A stretch of 58,094 bases of DNA, from assembly GCA_946482615.1 (NCBI GenBank), contig CAMLSF010000004.1, forward strand, positions 1 to 58,094. The letters run 5' to 3'. Position numbers and translations under genes: made by a program. A model generated the notes under the pieces. That model was not told where the DNA came from and ran no database searches. It worked only from the letters and a program-made list of their open reading frames with translations. This stretch comes from an uncultured Chromatiaceae bacterium (GTDB taxonomy: Bacteria; Pseudomonadota; Gammaproteobacteria; Enterobacterales; Alteromonadaceae). Of this stretch, positions 32,916 to 42,622 are shown piece by piece; the stretch's first letter is position 1, and each line of letters begins with the position of its first letter.

Positions 32916-33428
32916 TTACTCATCGCTGAACCGGACTAAGCGCACGTACAGACGAATAATTTTCTCCTTGGAATTATTTTTGCCACTGTACATGGCAATG
33001 GCCCAGGCCCGATCAGGTTGGTTTACTACTGTAGTTCCTGTCCACATATTTTCACTGTTACTGGCCGGGAACACCGTCAGGTTGATGGCAGGATCGACAC
33101 AGCTGCGCTCAACCAGCGTCAGTACTTCTTTAGCGTTAGGTAAACGCCAGGTGCTAAAACCTGCCAGAGTGCTGCGTTTAGCTTCAGTTAAAGCCTCTGA
33201 CCAGTCCAATTGTTGGGCCGTTCCGGTACAGCTGCTGCTGGAGCTGTCCCAGCTTTGTCCTACCAGACAGCGGGACCACATCAGCTTAGTCGTCGTATCC
33301 AGCACTGTACCATCTGCATTTAATTGAAAACTGGCAATAGGTTTAGTGGTCGTGATATCGCTGTAACACACCTGAGCTGCATGAACGGGCATGACCACCA
33401 TCAGTAACAACATAAAATACTTTGACAT
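32916..33428 (-). CDS. exported DUF1566 (Lcl C-terminal) protein
   Basis: A 170-residue exported protein consisting of a signal peptide (LLLMVVMPVHA) and one DUF1566/Lcl-C domain. The domain shows the family's pattern: TVLDTTTKLMWSRC, WSEALTEAKRSTLAGFSTWRLP and NAKEVLTLVERSC, with the C-terminal Trp-rich WTGTTVV and YVRLVR. Such domains sit at the end of surface proteins in marine bacteria and may bind glycans. It begins 9 bases after the end of the larger DUF1566 lipoprotein, so the two form one transcript. Function unproven. Confidence 0.85.
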   Translation of the reverse strand: MSKYFMLLLMVVMPVHAAQVCYSDITTTKPIASFQLNADGTVLDTTTKLMWSRCLVGQSWDSSSSSCTGTAQQLDWSEALTEAKRSTLAGFSTWRLPNAKEVLTLVERSCVDPAINLTVFPASNSENMWTGTTVVNQPDRAWAIAMYSGKNNSKEKIIRLYVRLVRFSDE

Positions 33429-33437
33429 AAAATTCCC

Positions 33438-35108
33438 TTATGGCGAGCGCACTAAACGCACATAACCTAACTGATTTTGTTGCTTCGGCAAGGTATTGTC
33501 ATTGCCATTACGGATGTCAAACACCCAGGCAGAAATGCCTCCGCCGCCTTCTGCGCTGGTTTGAGCCGTCCAGTAAAACATATTGTTTTGTATTGCATGA
33601 TCAGGTTCAAAACGGAAAAACGCCGGGTCTAACAAATGATTTTCACCAATACGGCTAAAGTCAGCGATCGACATTAACTCTTCTAAAGTGGGCAAACGCC
33701 AGTTTGCTCCTCCACAGTACGCCGTTTCATTCACTTCTTCGACATAAACCTCAATACCACAGTTTTCCGTGCTTGGGCAGGTGCTTAAAGCTGCTGCCGG
33801 AACACCTGCCTCATCGCCATTACCGGCATTAGAGTTAACAAAACTGTATCTGTTATTGGCCGCTCTTAAGGTACTGGCCGGAGGCGCGGCAATCACAGGT
33901 TCTTTTAATTCCCAAATCAGGCCTGTGACATTGTCGCGAATACAGGCAAACTCATTGGCGGTGTCAGCCAGCTCGTCACCAAACTGATCCAGCTTGGTAA
34001 AATCAAAAGCTTTTTCGCCTTTGCCGATTTTACGCAAATACTGCACCACGCTGTCACGCCCTCCATCCCCGTCCTGACGCGGGTAAGCGTCATCCCCACA
34101 AGGGATCACACCGGATATGTCATAACAGTTCACTACCCCAGTGTCGGGTAAATCACCCAGTACAGCATTACTGACCGTCACCAGCATAGTATCAGTAGAG
34201 GTTTGGTTATTACTGTCTGTGGCTGTTAACTGCAGCTCCAACTGACTGGTGCCTGAGATATCGGGAGCAATAAAAGATGCCTGACAAGAAGTAGCATTGA
34301 CCAAGACCAGAGCTTGACCCTTCAACTGGCTCCAGCGACAGCTAAAACTACCAGTCACAGTGCGGGTACCACGACCATCTAGCTGTACTTCAGCAAACTC
34401 CCGGACCTGTTGATCGGGTCCGGCATCCGCAATAATTTGTTGAGTGCTGGCGCGCACCGGTACTTTAATACTGCCCTGCCCTGTTAAACCTTCATCATCA
34501 GTAATAGTCAGAGTCAGCTCAATATCTGTTTGGGTAGCCACCAAAGGGGCAATAAAACTGAGGGTTGATGTATCTGTGCCAGTCAAGGTGACTGCAGGTC
34601 CTGCAGTCTGGCTCCATTGATAACTGGCAATACTGCCGTCCGCATCCAAATCGTAAGAGGAGGCTGCACTGATACTGACTGTGAGCCCCTGAGCTACGGG
34701 TAATATGGAGGGTTGGGTAATTTGTAACACAGCAACAGGCGCCTGATTCTCTGCTTTGACCAACACCTGCATTTCGTCCGTTAAATTTTGTCCCGCTGGT
34801 GTAGTGTAAGTCACCTGAAAGACTAAAATGCTGTCTGCTTTAACTAAAGGGGCAGTTAAGGTGACGGCGGCTGTACTGGCAGGCATACCTGTGACCGCGG
34901 TTCCGGACAATTGACGCCACGCAAAAGTGCCACCTGAGGGGTCTCCCAAAGCGGTCAGAGTGAAACTATCTGTTTCGTTCACCGTCTGGTCTACGCCGGC
35001 ATTGACGCTGGACGCGGAGCCTGTCGAATCAGAATCGCCACCACCTCCACAGCCAATCAACACTGTGCTTAACAAAAGCAAAATCAACCATTGTTGTGTT
35101 CGGATCAT
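33438..35108 (-). CDS. surface lipoprotein with PKD/Ig-like repeats and DUF1566 domain
   Basis: A 556-residue lipoprotein. ATG 35108 starts a signal peptide ending in the lipobox LIGC (Cys20), followed by GGGGDSDSTGS, a flexible Gly/Ser linker. Three PKD or cadherin-like modules occupy about residues 30-310; each has the recurring segment SYQWSQTAGPAVTL, ADAGPDQ or related. The C-terminal 200 residues form a DUF1566 domain like that of the next gene (WELKEPVIAA, YCGGANWRLPTLEELMSI, YVRLVRSP). The layout suggests a surface-exposed protein for adhesion or glycan contact. Transcribed with the smaller DUF1566 gene. Confidence 0.85.
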   Translation of the reverse strand: MIRTQQWLILLLLSTVLIGCGGGGDSDSTGSASSVNAGVDQTVNETDSFTLTALGDPSGGTFAWRQLSGTAVTGMPASTAAVTLTAPLVKADSILVFQVTYTTPAGQNLTDEMQVLVKAENQAPVAVLQITQPSILPVAQGLTVSISAASSYDLDADGSIASYQWSQTAGPAVTLTGTDTSTLSFIAPLVATQTDIELTLTITDDEGLTGQGSIKVPVRASTQQIIADAGPDQQVREFAEVQLDGRGTRTVTGSFSCRWSQLKGQALVLVNATSCQASFIAPDISGTSQLELQLTATDSNNQTSTDTMLVTVSNAVLGDLPDTGVVNCYDISGVIPCGDDAYPRQDGDGGRDSVVQYLRKIGKGEKAFDFTKLDQFGDELADTANEFACIRDNVTGLIWELKEPVIAAPPASTLRAANNRYSFVNSNAGNGDEAGVPAAALSTCPSTENCGIEVYVEEVNETAYCGGANWRLPTLEELMSIADFSRIGENHLLDPAFFRFEPDHAIQNNMFYWTAQTSAEGGGGISAWVFDIRNGNDNTLPKQQNQLGYVRLVRSP

Positions 35109-35250
35109 TGTCTTGTTTCCACCAAATGCTGGTCGCGGTGCTGCCAATCAACACCAACTACAGCAAAAATTTGACATCAGAAATAACAAAGCAAAAGACA
35201 GGCCAGTTTTGCCCAGACATTTAACAGAACTGGTGTAATAAATGGTGAGG

Positions 35251-36933
35251 CTAAAGAGCTTCGACAACCACCCCTTGTTCAGACAATCGAATACGGGACG
35301 GACCATACTCTTTTTTAGTTCTTAGTATTTCGTTACCAAAACTACTTTCAACTCCGGCAAAGAGTTGCTGAGTCACTTCAACGCAAACCGACAATAACAA
35401 CTGTCGTCTTTGTTCTTCCAGCTGTTTAATATCAGCGATAAAGGCCGAGGCAATATGACGGTGTTCTTCAAACTCTTCCACCATAGCGGCCATCTGCTCC
35501 TGCACAGCGGCAGATTTTTCCATCTGTTTAAGTTGCTCAACGTGCTGTTTCACCAGTTCCATTTCGGCTTTTAAACTGACTAAACTGGCCCTGAGCACAT
35601 TTTGCTTTTCTATCAATGGATCCATTTGCTTGTTCAGCACTATTTGCAACAAGCTGCCGGAAGGAGCACCAAGGTTGCCGCAACGTAAACCATTGCCCAG
35701 GTAATAACGGCCTCCGACTATTTTACCATTAGCCTTTTCTTCTGTACCCGCTAAGACTGAATCCGCTTCGACCTGGCAATGCAGCAATTGTTTGGACACC
35801 GTCAGGCGCCCTTCACATTTGATAGCAGCATATTGTGCCAGAGTACATTGAATATGGCCTTTAGCCCGAAGCTGAGTGCTGAGTTCAGTCTGTTCACTGA
35901 CTTCACCTATCTGATGGCCAATAATAGCGCCACCTACAGTGATATCACCACCTGACTCAATCAGGTCACCTTCAAATATACCTTTGACAAATACATTACC
36001 GCCGGCAATGACTTTCATAGCGGCAGCAACATCGCCGTTAATCACAACAGCACCTTTAAAGATAATATGACCGGATCCCGTATCCACTTTATTGATCACA
36101 AAAACTTCATCAACAGCAACACAGGCATCCATCAAACGTGGCATTCCATCTTTGCTGGCAACTAAAAGGTCTGGGTTATCTGCAGAGATCTCTGAACCTT
36201 CAGCACTCCCCCAGGGCAACTGCTGACCATCCAAAGCGGATAACCGGGTTCCTGTGACCGTCATGCCCTCTTTACCTTTAGTAGGGGGATGACGACGCAT
36301 CAAAGCTTCACCTGTTTTGACCGAAGCAATAGCGCCAAAATCACGCAAATCGACTTTGCCTTCAGAGCGGGCAACGGGTTGCTTGCTGCGGGTGGACATA
36401 TCACGAATCAGCAGCTCAAACACAGAATCACGACCCGGGATTGGTAACCGCCCCACTGCGATTTCTGCTTTTATTTTGCTGCCAGGCTCAGCGCGACTGG
36501 CTTGTGCTACCAATTGCAGGATTTGCTCTTTCTGAAAACCGAATACAACCCCGGCTTCCTGTCCTGCTTTTACCGCCTCATTGGCTGAAACAGGATTACC
36601 ACCATAAGCAGCTGTGATTTCCGCCGTGGCGTGCATAGCGTCGCTACTGATCTCAACTTTAAGCTGAGCATGAACACGCTGAGCCACTTTGTACTTCAGC
36701 ACATAGCCTTCGGCCTGCAACTGCTGCTTGATTTTCTGCTGGATTTGCTGATATTCCAGCAACAAATTTTTAATTTGGTCTTGCAATAAAAGACAGCGGC
36801 CGTACCCTGCCTGATGTAATTGCTCTTTCAGTAAGTCCACAGTCAGATTGGTCTGAGTGACAGGTATATGAATGAAGACTAAATCGTCCTGAAGGCTGAA
36901 CTGACACGCTAATACATTTACTGTCACAAGCAA
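35251..36933 (-). CDS. FapA-family (DUF342) protein
   Basis: A 560-residue protein of the FapA/DUF342 family. The N-terminal domain is followed, at about residues 200-390, by a right-handed beta-helix region with repeated Gly-rich turns (GAVVINGDVAAAMKVIAGGNV, GGDITVGGAIIG), then a long coiled coil (about 430-510). Related proteins help assemble or regulate surface structures and flagella in other bacteria; here the role is unknown. The start is TTG 36933; GTG 36927 is possible, with AAGTGG upstream. No motif for enzyme activity is seen. The preceding gene on the same strand, 37014-37349, is 80 bases upstream and may be cotranscribed. Confidence 0.85.
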   Translation of the reverse strand: MLVTVNVLACQFSLQDDLVFIHIPVTQTNLTVDLLKEQLHQAGYGRCLLLQDQIKNLLLEYQQIQQKIKQQLQAEGYVLKYKVAQRVHAQLKVEISSDAMHATAEITAAYGGNPVSANEAVKAGQEAGVVFGFQKEQILQLVAQASRAEPGSKIKAEIAVGRLPIPGRDSVFELLIRDMSTRSKQPVARSEGKVDLRDFGAIASVKTGEALMRRHPPTKGKEGMTVTGTRLSALDGQQLPWGSAEGSEISADNPDLLVASKDGMPRLMDACVAVDEVFVINKVDTGSGHIIFKGAVVINGDVAAAMKVIAGGNVFVKGIFEGDLIESGGDITVGGAIIGHQIGEVSEQTELSTQLRAKGHIQCTLAQYAAIKCEGRLTVSKQLLHCQVEADSVLAGTEEKANGKIVGGRYYLGNGLRCGNLGAPSGSLLQIVLNKQMDPLIEKQNVLRASLVSLKAEMELVKQHVEQLKQMEKSAAVQEQMAAMVEEFEEHRHIASAFIADIKQLEEQRRQLLLSVCVEVTQQLFAGVESSFGNEILRTKKEYGPSRIRLSEQGVVVEAL

Positions 36934-37013
36934 TTACCACTTAAATAAAGCGAGCCGCCATGATGTCAAACCCGTCCGGCTTCAACCGGCATCGAATTCG
37001 TACCCAATTCTTA

Positions 37014-37349
37014 TTAAATATAGTTCTCTTGGTGGATACGGATAAATAAATCAGTTCCCACTTTGCTGTAATCTACTTTGTATTCTTTATTATTCAAAGC
37101 CTGTACAAATAACAAGGTTTTGTTTTCACTGAATACTTCGGAGCTGGCGATGTCCACTAATTCCAGATAACGGGCCTTTGCATCTGCTTTGCTCGAAGGC
37201 ACTTCTTCAGTAAATATTTTTACACCATGACGGGTGGCGACTATCACCGGATCACCTGTATCATTCACAATAACTAAATCCACTTTTTTTTGCTTGTGGA
37301 TCAAGGTGTTACGTCCGCTGACTAAAAATGATTTTTCGTAATTATTCAT
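37014..37349 (-). CDS. hypothetical protein
   Basis: A 111-residue soluble protein, no signal peptide or membrane segment. It is mixed alpha/beta by eye (LVIVNDTGDPVIVATRHGVKIF, TLLFVQALNNKEYKVDY). ATG 37349 is preceded by GGTATTTCAGTT, a weak ribosome site. It lies between the FapA-like gene and the DUF2982 gene on the minus strand, with gaps of 80 and 63 bases. I recognise no family and claim no function. Confidence 0.6.
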   Translation of the reverse strand: MNNYEKSFLVSGRNTLIHKQKKVDLVIVNDTGDPVIVATRHGVKIFTEEVPSSKADAKARYLELVDIASSEVFSENKTLLFVQALNNKEYKVDYSKVGTDLFIRIHQENYI

Positions 37350-37412
37350 AACTGAAATACCGTTTTAAATTCGTTTTATCGCGTCATTATGATACAGACG
37401 CACATCAAGTGT

Positions 37413-38081
37413 CTAGGTGACTGTATTATCTAAACATTGTAACCGGATTTGATTCACTTTGCGGCAAAACTCAGCAGGTTCTGAACCTATAGCACTCATT
37501 GGGATAAAGAGATCAAAACCGGTTAATTGCCTCAATAATTGCATGCGTCGGGCAAACATTGCAATAGCACCTTTATAACTGCGCGTCCCCCCCCTGTATT
37601 CTCCGACTTCCACCATCAGCTCCGTAGGGCAAGTGCCGGTAGGGCAGTTACTGCCAAGTGCAGCAATGAGCAAATGGCGTTGTTCGACCATCAGGTGAAC
37701 AGCTAAACGTGGTTGCAGTTGATTGAGAAAATCATCGTAGTTTTTTAGTTTTACACCAATATAAGCCAACTCTTTACCAGCCAGTTCAGGTACGGCAATA
37801 AAAGCAAAACCCTGCCAGGGAATACGCCACCGCCCTTTGTGATGCACATAACAAAAGCCTTGCTGGTCCAGTTCAATAACATACAAAGGTTCTGTTAACT
37901 TGGCATAGCCTGCAAAAAGACCAAGCAAACAACAAATCAGCAACAAGACCCAGGCTGAGCTGTGCAGCAGATCCGGTGTGAGCAGCAGTAGCACCAGCCA
38001 GATGAACAAAGCCCCACTGCTGAAAAGCAGAGTTTTCACACCGCCTTTGGCGGTGGCTGCTCTGTATTGCAGTTTTTCCAT
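37413..38081 (-). CDS. DUF2982 membrane protein
   Basis: A 222-residue inner-membrane protein of the DUF2982 family. Two hydrophobic helices (about residues 18-60, LFSSGALFIWLVLLLLTP and LLLICCLLGLFAGYA) are followed by a cytoplasmic domain with WRIPWQGFAFIAVPE and YDDFLNQLQPR. I chose ATG 38081 because it overlaps the TGA of the 31-residue gene just upstream by one base (TGATG), a sign of translational coupling; a TTG at 38153 would extend it but would overlap that gene in another frame. Function unknown. Confidence 0.8.
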   Translation of the reverse strand: MEKLQYRAATAKGGVKTLLFSSGALFIWLVLLLLTPDLLHSSAWVLLLICCLLGLFAGYAKLTEPLYVIELDQQGFCYVHHKGRWRIPWQGFAFIAVPELAGKELAYIGVKLKNYDDFLNQLQPRLAVHLMVEQRHLLIAALGSNCPTGTCPTELMVEVGEYRGGTRSYKGAIAMFARRMQLLRQLTGFDLFIPMSAIGSEPAEFCRKVNQIRLQCLDNTVT

Positions 38082-38176
38082 CAGTCTATATACCAGAAAT
38101 AAAATACGGCCATCAGCACAGCCCAAACCATGTAGAAGCGCACATTCTGACAAAACTCACACTTTTGTTCCGACAT
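38081..38176 (-). CDS. 31-residue CxxC single-pass membrane protein
   Basis: A short gene of 31 residues from ATG 38176 with GGAG 6 bases upstream, a good ribosome site. The protein begins MSEQKCEFCQN, with a CxxC pair, and continues into one hydrophobic helix (VWAVLMAVFYFWY). Its TGA overlaps the ATG of DUF2982 (TGATG), so the two are probably translated together. The CxxC at the cytoplasmic end could bind a metal. It is too short for most gene finders. The DUF2982 start is chosen on the strength of this overlap. Confidence 0.7.
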   Translation of the reverse strand: MSEQKCEFCQNVRFYMVWAVLMAVFYFWYID

Positions 38177-38289
38177 CCACTACTCCGATACGACCAACAC
38201 CTGAGTCATTGCGATAACCCGTACGCTGTTTTACTGAATATTCCCTACAATAAAGCCCATTATTCTAAGAGTACCAGACTGGAGTTACC

Positions 38290-39357
38290 GTGACGCAAAA
38301 AAATTCGAATCTGATATGGGTGTTTTTAATTGCTCTTTCCTTATTCGTCGCCTACCTTTTCCTTCAAAATCAATCACCTGAAGAAGAGCAAAAAGCAGCA
38401 GGTGCAGCCACCTTAGTCAATACTCAAATCGTCAGTCATTCAGCTTTAGTGCGTCAGGTGACCAGTCTGGGGACAGCTCTGGCCAATGAGTCGGTACAAA
38501 TAGTCAGCAATGCCAGCGATTATTTAATAGAGCTGCATATTAACGAAGGTAAAACTATTGAAAAAGGGCAACTTATTGCTCAGTTAAATGATGTGGAAGA
38601 ACGCGCCCGTGTTGCCGAGTTGTCAGCCTCTTTGGTCGATCAAAAACGTCAACTGGAACGGGTGAAAAACCTGGCGAAAACCCAGGCCACAGCTCAGTCT
38701 TTATTGGATGAGCAACAAACCAGAGTCAATACCACACAAGCTCAGTTGGATGCAGTTAAAGCCCGTCTGAATGAAATGACGATCCGCGCTCCTTTTAGTG
38801 GGGTGTTAGGTTTACGTCAGGTCAGTGAAGGTGCTTATTTAACAGCGGGCACTGTGCTGACCACACTGGATGATTTAAGCAAAATCCGGTTGGAATTTAG
38901 CGTGGCAGAATATTTTCTGGCCCAGTTACAACCTGGTATGACAGTCCATGCCAGTAATGTGGCCTATCCAGGTACAATTTTTACCGGCCAAATCAAAGCC
39001 ATAGATACCCGCTTAGACCCTGTCACCCGCTCTGTGAAAGTGCATGCCTTAATCAGCAATGATGATATGAAATTACGCCCCGGCATGCTGCTCAACGTCA
39101 GTGTCACCCTGGCGGAAGTGCAGGCGCTGCAGGTGTCTGAAAAGGCTATAGTGCCACTGCAAAACAAACAATATGTCTTTGTAGTGAATCAGGATAACAG
39201 CGTGACCCAAACCGAAGTTCAACTGGGACAACGTATGCCGGGTCTGGTGGAAATAGTGTCTGGTTTAAAGGCCGGTGATCAGGTTGTGATTGAGGGCACC
39301 ACCAAAATCCGTTCTGGTGCTGTGGTGACACCTACTGTTACAAAAGTGGGGCAATAA
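38290..39357 (+). CDS. RND efflux membrane-fusion protein
   Basis: Periplasmic adaptor of a tripartite efflux pump, 355 residues. GTG 38290 follows TGGAG by 6 bases. An N-terminal membrane anchor (about residues 9-26, LIWVFLIALSLFVAYLF) is followed by a lipoyl/barrel-sandwich domain (SDYLIELHINEGKTIEKGQLIAQL), a helical hairpin (SLVDQKRQLERVKNLAKTQATAQSLLDEQQTRV), the second half of the barrel (MTIRAPFSGVLG) and a beta-barrel with GMTVHASNVAYPG. The RND transporter starts 3 bases later. The outer-membrane channel is not encoded nearby, so a separate TolC-type protein must be used. Confidence 0.93.
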   Translation: MTQKNSNLIWVFLIALSLFVAYLFLQNQSPEEEQKAAGAATLVNTQIVSHSALVRQVTSLGTALANESVQIVSNASDYLIELHINEGKTIEKGQLIAQLNDVEERARVAELSASLVDQKRQLERVKNLAKTQATAQSLLDEQQTRVNTTQAQLDAVKARLNEMTIRAPFSGVLGLRQVSEGAYLTAGTVLTTLDDLSKIRLEFSVAEYFLAQLQPGMTVHASNVAYPGTIFTGQIKAIDTRLDPVTRSVKVHALISNDDMKLRPGMLLNVSVTLAEVQALQVSEKAIVPLQNKQYVFVVNQDNSVTQTEVQLGQRMPGLVEIVSGLKAGDQVVIEGTTKIRSGAVVTPTVTKVGQ

Positions 39358-39359
39358 GC

Positions 39360-42300
39360 ATGTGGTTATCTGATGTTTCGGTCAAACGACCGGTCTTTGC
39401 CACAGTAGTGAATTTGATTTTACTGATCTTTGGTATTGTCTGTTTCACCATGCTGCCGCTGAGGGAATTCCCTGATATTGATGCGCCTATAGTCACCATC
39501 AGTACCGACTATCCGGGTGCGTCAGCAGAAATTGTTGAAACTAAAATCACTCAGCCTATTGAGGATATGATTTCTGGTGTTGAAGGCATCAAAAACATTA
39601 ACTCCAATAGCCGTGATGGCCGTTCCAACGTCACCATCGAGTTTAATATCAGCCGTGATATAGACGCTGCAGCCAACGATGTACGTGAGCGGGTGTCCCG
39701 TATTCTGGATAACCTGCCGGATCAGGCCTACCCGCCTGAGGTGTTTAAAGCCGACGGCGACGACGACACCATTGCCTGGTTTGTGCTGAACAGCGAAACC
39801 ATGACTAACCTGGAATTATCCGATTACGCCGACCGTTATATAGTTGAGCGTTTTTCTGTGGTGGATGGCGTAGCCCGTATTCAGATTGGTGGTGAGCGCC
39901 GTTATGCGATGCGCTTGTGGCTGGACAAAGATGCAATGGCGGCCCGTGGTGTCACAGTACAGGACATTGAAACTGTTCTGCGCGCTGAAAACGTCGAGCT
40001 GCCGGCCGGTAATATCAAATCCGAAGATCGGAATTTCACGGTCCGGGTGGTGCGCACCTACAAAACTCAGCAGGATTTTAGCCGTTTAGCCATCAAACGC
40101 GGGGAAGATAATTATCTGGTGCGTTTAGGCGAAGTGGCCCAGGTGATTCTGAGCTCAGAAGATGAAGAAAACGAATTCCGCGGCGATGGCAAAAACCTGT
40201 TGGGTATCGGCATTATTAAACAGTCCAAAGCCAATACGCTGGACGTAGTCCAAAATGCCCGCGCTGAAATGGAAAAAATCAAAGCCAGTTTACCTGCAGG
40301 CACCACCATAGAACCGGGTTATGATTCCTCCCTTTTTATCGCTGAATCCATTAAAGAGGTGTACAACACTTTAGGTATTGCCATGGGTATGGTGGTACTG
40401 GTGATTTTCCTGTTCCTTGGTAATTTACGCGCCACTTTTATTCCGGCTATTACAGTACCAGTGGCTTTAGTGGCTGCTGTGACTGTGCTTTATGCGCTGG
40501 ATTTTTCGATTAACTTACTCACCCTACTGGCTATGGTGCTGGCGATTGGCCTGGTGGTGGATGACTCCATAGTCGTTTTGGAAAACATTTACCGCCGTAT
40601 TGAAGAAGGTGAACATCCGCTGCTCGCCTCCTACCGTGGTGCCCGCGAAGTAGGTTTTGCTGTGGTGGCGACGACCCTTGTGCTGATTGCAGTTTTTGTG
40701 CCACTGGTCTTTATGCAGGGAGAATTGGGTAAACTCTTTACCGAATTTGCTTTAGCGGTCGCCGCTGCTGTGGCTTTTTCCGCCATTACCGCTTTGACCC
40801 TCTCCCCTATGCTGGCCAGTAAGTTACTCACTCATAAAAAACGTGAATCCCGTTTTAGTGCCGCTATGCACAAAGGTTTCGCTAAATTGGAGGCTCTGTA
40901 CAGTCAACAGCTCAATGCGGTGATAGCACGGCGTTGGCCCACTATGGCCGTGCTGGTGATGAGTTTTGTCGCCACTGTGCTGCTGCTGAAATTAATTCCG
41001 TCTGAGCTGGCGCCACAGGAAGACAGAGGCACCTTTTTTGTCAATATGAGTGGCGCTGAAGGTGCCAGTTATGCCAATAACAGCCGCAATATGAGGTTAA
41101 TTGAAGATTTGCTGATGCCCTATTACGAAAAAGGTGAGTTTAACCGCTTGCTGATTAGGGTACCGGGCTGGGGCAATTCAGGTGGCGTGGCCATAGTCGG
41201 CACAGAAAACTGGAATAACGGCAAAAGACGCACCTCAGAGCTGATGCAGGAAGTCAGTGGCAAGCTGAACGCCTTGCCTGATGTCAAAGCCTTCACCTTT
41301 ATGCGCAGCGGCTTAGGCGGCGGTCGTGGTGGTGGTCGTCCTGTGCAGTTTGTGATTCAGGGTAATACCTATCAGGAACTGGTGCAGTGGCGCGATATAG
41401 TGCTGGCCAAAGCGGCAGAAAACCCGCAATTGCAGATGCTGGATCACGACTACAAAGAAACAGTGCCTCAGGTGCTGGTGGAAATTAACAGTGAAAGAGC
41501 CGCTGATTTAGGCATCTCTGTCGGTGCTGTAGGTCAGGCATTGGAAGCTATGTTGGGCGGCCGCCGTGTCACCACTTTCCTTGACAGAGGCAAAGAATAC
41601 GACGTGATCCTCGAAGGCGAAGACAAAGATTTTGCCAAACCCGGCAGCATCAGCAATGTTTATGTACGGGCCAAAGAATCAGGAAAACTTATTCCGTTGG
41701 ATAACTTAGTGGTGTTAAAAGAAGAAGCCACTACCTCCAGCTTAAACCGCTACAACAGAATGCGCAGTATCACTATTACCGCCAACCTGGCTCCGGGTTA
41801 CAGCTTAGGCGAAGCACTGGAGTTTTTAGAAAAAACTGTGAAAGACAATATCGAAGGCACAGTAGGTATTGACTACAAAGGCGAGTCACTGCTGTTTAAA
41901 GAAAGCGGCGAATCAACAGTGCTGATTTTTGCGCTGGCACTCCTCATCACCTTTTTGGTATTGGCCGCGCAGTTTGAAAGTTTTGTCCATCCTTTTGTCA
42001 TTATGCTGACAGTACCGCTGGGTCTGGTCGGTGCTTTGGCTGGTTTGTATTTAGCGGGCATGACGCTGAATATTTACAGCCAGATAGGTTTGGTGATGCT
42101 GATAGGTCTGGTGGCGAAAAACGGCATTTTAATAGTCGAATTTGCCAACCAGTTGCGCGATGCTGGTGTGGAGTTTGAAGAGGCGATTAAACGCGCCTCA
42201 GCATTACGCTTACGCCCTATAGTGATGACAGCTTTCACTACAGTGTTCAGTGCTATTCCGCTTATTATCACCACTGGCCCTGGTTCTGAAAGCCGGATGG

Positions 42301-42470
42301 TGATAGGTATGGTGATTTTTGCTGGTGTAGGTGTGGCGACCTTACTGACTATTTATGTGGTACCAGTGGCTTATATGGTGCTGGCCCGCAATACCGGCTC
42401 ACCGCTGGCCATCAGCAAAGAATTGGAATTGCTGGACAAAGAAGCAGCAGAAAAAGCGCCTGAGCACTAA
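39360..42470 (+). CDS. RND efflux permease (HAE1 family)
   Basis: Inner-membrane proton-driven drug exporter, 1036 residues, the full length of the family. Twelve membrane helices and two large periplasmic loops are present. Landmarks are the first helix motif VSVKRPVFATVVNLILL, the proton-relay helix 4 motif LAIGLVVDDSIVVLEN with two adjacent Asp, and the second-half GLVAKNGILIVEFAN. The periplasmic funnel has GGVAIVGTENWN and a Gly-rich GLGGGRGGGRP, which is unusual. Substrates are unknown. It ends with a terminator at 42494. The MFP gene directly precedes it. Confidence 0.95.
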   Translation: MWLSDVSVKRPVFATVVNLILLIFGIVCFTMLPLREFPDIDAPIVTISTDYPGASAEIVETKITQPIEDMISGVEGIKNINSNSRDGRSNVTIEFNISRDIDAAANDVRERVSRILDNLPDQAYPPEVFKADGDDDTIAWFVLNSETMTNLELSDYADRYIVERFSVVDGVARIQIGGERRYAMRLWLDKDAMAARGVTVQDIETVLRAENVELPAGNIKSEDRNFTVRVVRTYKTQQDFSRLAIKRGEDNYLVRLGEVAQVILSSEDEENEFRGDGKNLLGIGIIKQSKANTLDVVQNARAEMEKIKASLPAGTTIEPGYDSSLFIAESIKEVYNTLGIAMGMVVLVIFLFLGNLRATFIPAITVPVALVAAVTVLYALDFSINLLTLLAMVLAIGLVVDDSIVVLENIYRRIEEGEHPLLASYRGAREVGFAVVATTLVLIAVFVPLVFMQGELGKLFTEFALAVAAAVAFSAITALTLSPMLASKLLTHKKRESRFSAAMHKGFAKLEALYSQQLNAVIARRWPTMAVLVMSFVATVLLLKLIPSELAPQEDRGTFFVNMSGAEGASYANNSRNMRLIEDLLMPYYEKGEFNRLLIRVPGWGNSGGVAIVGTENWNNGKRRTSELMQEVSGKLNALPDVKAFTFMRSGLGGGRGGGRPVQFVIQGNTYQELVQWRDIVLAKAAENPQLQMLDHDYKETVPQVLVEINSERAADLGISVGAVGQALEAMLGGRRVTTFLDRGKEYDVILEGEDKDFAKPGSISNVYVRAKESGKLIPLDNLVVLKEEATTSSLNRYNRMRSITITANLAPGYSLGEALEFLEKTVKDNIEGTVGIDYKGESLLFKESGESTVLIFALALLITFLVLAAQFESFVHPFVIMLTVPLGLVGALAGLYLAGMTLNIYSQIGLVMLIGLVAKNGILIVEFANQLRDAGVEFEEAIKRASALRLRPIVMTAFTTVFSAIPLIITTGPGSESRMVIGMVIFAGVGVATLLTIYVVPVAYMVLARNTGSPLAISKELELLDKEAAEKAPEH

Positions 42471-42493
42471 GGCTTCAGATAAAAACTGCTGAC

Positions 42494-42523
42494 AAGACCC
42501 CGCTGAATGCGGGGTCTTTTTTT
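42494..42523 (+). terminator. intrinsic terminator after the RND pump genes
   Basis: AAGACCCCGC/GCGGGGTCTT with a five-base loop, followed by T5-7. Strong. Confidence 0.92.
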
Positions 42524-42622
42524 ATGTCCTAAATCGCTACCTCTTGTTTTAGATCTGGTTTATCCGCATAAAAATCAGCTACTTTAACGGCAGAGATGTT
42601 TTGGCTAAAAGGAGTTGAGCAC

